60,000 bases of DNA from Gnetum montanum. Taxonomy: Eukaryota; Streptophyta; Gnetopsida; Gnetales; Gnetaceae. The notes below the pieces were generated by a model. That model made no database searches. It had not been told where the DNA came from and saw nothing but the letters and a program-made list of their open reading frames with translations. Shown one piece after another: positions 58,154 to 60,000 of the stretch. Each line of letters begins with the position of its first letter. Position 1 is the first letter of the stretch. Where the stretch lies: the NCBI GenBank assembly GCA_015680685.1, contig MNCI01011521.1, positions 94,023 through 154,022 on the forward strand, read 5' to 3'. Both the position numbers and the translations under genes were made by a program.

Positions 58154-58682
58154 TTAAAAATTTATCTTCTAATCTTTCAAGCACATTGCATGGGTTAAAA
58201 CTTTATCTTTGTTCATGAGCTCCCAACTAATCATTTCCCCTCCTTATCATGCATTTTATTATAATCTCAATTAATTCTTTTTACTACTACCAACTCAAGA
58301 AACTAAGCATTTAAGATTTTTGTAATTAGCCTTTTTATTCTATTATTTTTATTTTCTTAGTTTCTAAGGTATTTTAAAGGAAAATGAACTTATTATTATT
58401 ATAAAGTAATGGTTGTCATCAAAATCTACTTATGTTTTTAGCATTTCACATTTTTCTTTGGACAAAAGTTGTGTGTTAATGCTCCTTTTGTCATTGGACT
58501 CACCTTTAAGAGTTGTAATCAATGGATCTTTGGAAGGGAAACATGCTTAACCTAACAACATTCAGTTGCATGTCCTTGCCACCTAAACATGATGACTATG
58601 ATGTCCTAAGTATAGATTCATCACCATGATTGCACTCACTTGCCATGACACCACCTGTTAACTACTATCACTTGAAGGCACG
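58154..58682. other. No recognised gene
   Basis: AT-rich DNA between element 4 and the terminal solo LTR. No open frame or repeat of note. Confidence 0.45.
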
Positions 58683-59657
58683 TGATGAGCAACGAGGTAC
58701 CCCTACGCTCAACCATACGAATACGAGCATTTCATGCACAATTTGGTCAAATTATAAGGACTAAGTGCCTATGCACCTTTGTGGAACAAGGATGGGTTGG
58801 TTGATTGTTGTCTTCCCAAACTTACTTGTATGTCACAATTGTATGGTTAAGTAAGCTTGAGGCATATGATTTTTATATCTTTTTATGTCTTGTGCTAATA
58901 GGAAAAGAGAGAGATAACTAAGTGACTAATTTAACTTAACTACTTATTAACTAGGCTTTAACTAATCCTAACACCATTATCCATTCTCACTTGTCATACA
59001 CATCTTGAACCAATGCAACACTACTGGGATTACCAAATGCTAATCGTTACTGAGTTACCAAGTGTTACACACATGCTCGAAGTGATCATACTAAGTGTAT
59101 TTTAACAATTTGCTTAATTGACCAAAATGAATTGCTACGCTAATAACAAAAATGTAAAGTGCATAAAATAAAATAAAATAAATGCATAAGAAAATAAAAT
59201 AAAATAAATGAGTAAGAAAGCAAATGTCAAGTGTTGCAAGGATGAATCAAAGAGCTCATCTTTATTTCCATACGCAAGGTGTTCTCAAGTACAAAATGCT
59301 CAAATAAAAATCCATCCACACTTCAACCTCCTACTGTGGGCACTTGGAAAATACTCTAACTTTCAAATAGGCTACAAGAGTTTCGCTACTTGACTGCTAA
59401 AAGACTTCTTTCCAATTGTGCGCCTGGGCACTATATTTGTAAACTTGGGAGCAACTACTCTAATAATTAGAGTAACTGCTCTAATAATTAGAATAACTAC
59501 TCTAATAATTAGAATAACCACTCTAATTATTAGAGTAACCACTCCAATAATAACTGCTCTAATAATTAGAGTAGTAACTCCAATAATAACCATTCTAATT
59601 ATTAGAGTAACCACTCCAATAATAACCACTCTAATAATTAGAGTAACTACTTCATCA
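58683..59657 (-). repeat. Solo LTR of Athila element 2 type
   Basis: A 975-bp LTR, TGATGAGCAACGAGG to TACTTCATCA, closely matching the reverse complement of 25827-26791 throughout. Flanks are GCACG and ACACG (four of five). No internal sequence is attached, so it arose by LTR-LTR recombination. Confidence 0.88.
59453..59650. repeat. Palindromic AGAGTAACTACTCTAATAATT array
   Basis: The U3 array of the solo LTR: repeated ACTCTAATAATTAGAGTAA units, partly alternating with CACTCCAATAATAAC. This copy differs from element 2 arrays by the CCAATAATAACC variant units, so arrays turn over between copies. Confidence 0.88.
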
Positions 59658-59662
59658 ACACG

Positions 59663-60000
59663 GCACCACTACATGGATAATAATTAACTAGCTTTGCCCA
59701 GTCTTAACATGTTAGTGATATTTTATTTTGTGTAGACCCTACACCTTATATGTTTACCTTGGAACATATATGTTTGTTTTTGTAATCTTACTTTAATATT
59801 TGAAACACCTCAAAAGAAATTCATTTGTAGCTTGAAACATGAAGGCCTTGTTTACATAATTTGCTTGTAACTTTGAGCTAGAGATTAGGGATGAAAGTAG
59901 TCTTGTAACTCCTTTTCAAAAAGTCATTTGGTGGCATTTTTACTTAGAATCTCTTGGATGCAATCTCAACATAAAATTATTTAGCATAAATGTGTTCACA
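59663..60000. other. No recognised feature
   Basis: AT-rich flank to the window end, with nothing I can assign. Confidence 0.5.

Overview
The window looks like intergenic DNA from a large-genome seed plant, most likely a gymnosperm. It is AT-rich and densely packed with old, mutually nested retrotransposons. I see no intact host gene, no rRNA or tRNA gene and no bacterial signals. The gymnosperm guess rests on Ty3 elements of the Tat/Ogre and Athila kinds plus a Penelope-like reverse transcriptase (Penelope-like elements are known from conifers). It is an inference, not a demonstration.

Layout. (1) 1-22224: an old Tat-like Ty3 element, here called A, on the + strand. Its LTRs are about 1.7-1.8 kb; the left one is cut by the window edge. 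It contains a Penelope-like RT fragment (about 3545-5500, - strand), a solo LTR (about 7128-7914), and a complete second LTR element, B (10136-18511, - strand), which split A's integrase and made a 5-bp target duplication AGCAT. B carries only gag and protease. (2) 24212-25826 and 35882-37199: a decayed hAT-type transposase gene (DUF659 and hATC parts, with one clear intron). An Athila-type element (element 2, 25827-35881, + strand, TSD GATGT) interrupts it, and element 3 interrupts it again near its C-terminus. (3) 37200-45837: element 3, - strand, with an Athila-like gag. In place of pol it has a long second ORF resembling the plant 'putative transposon protein' domain. That ORF is preceded by a short intron and an internal copy of the LTR promoter module. 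(4) 46406-50700: a stretch with no recognisable transposon, holding short tandem duplications and a pair of related coding-like segments. (5) 51895-52420: a Ty1/copia RT remnant. (6) 53479-58148: element 4, - strand, TSD GTAGT. It appears to be an internal-deletion derivative of the element 3 type, keeping gag only, with another solo LTR (TSD GTTGT) inside its 3' LTR. (7) 58683-59657: a solo LTR of the Athila element 2 type. A 220-base assembly gap lies in the element 2 integrase.

How the parts relate. All recognised ORFs are transposon-derived and almost all carry stops or frameshifts, so probably none makes a full protein. Elements B, 3 and 4 lack pol and would have depended on enzymes from autonomous relatives; Athila element 2 shares gag type, primer-site type and LTR ends with 3 and 4. 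The most unusual structure is a shared promoter layout. Three differently sequenced LTR groups each carry a cluster of palindromes in U3, upstream of a TATA box (directly upstream in the Athila and element 3/4 groups): GTTACGTAGCGTAAC-like in B, ACTCTAATTATTAGAGT-like in Athila, GATATCGCG-like in elements 3 and 4. In element 3 the same module recurs internally, upstream of the second ORF.
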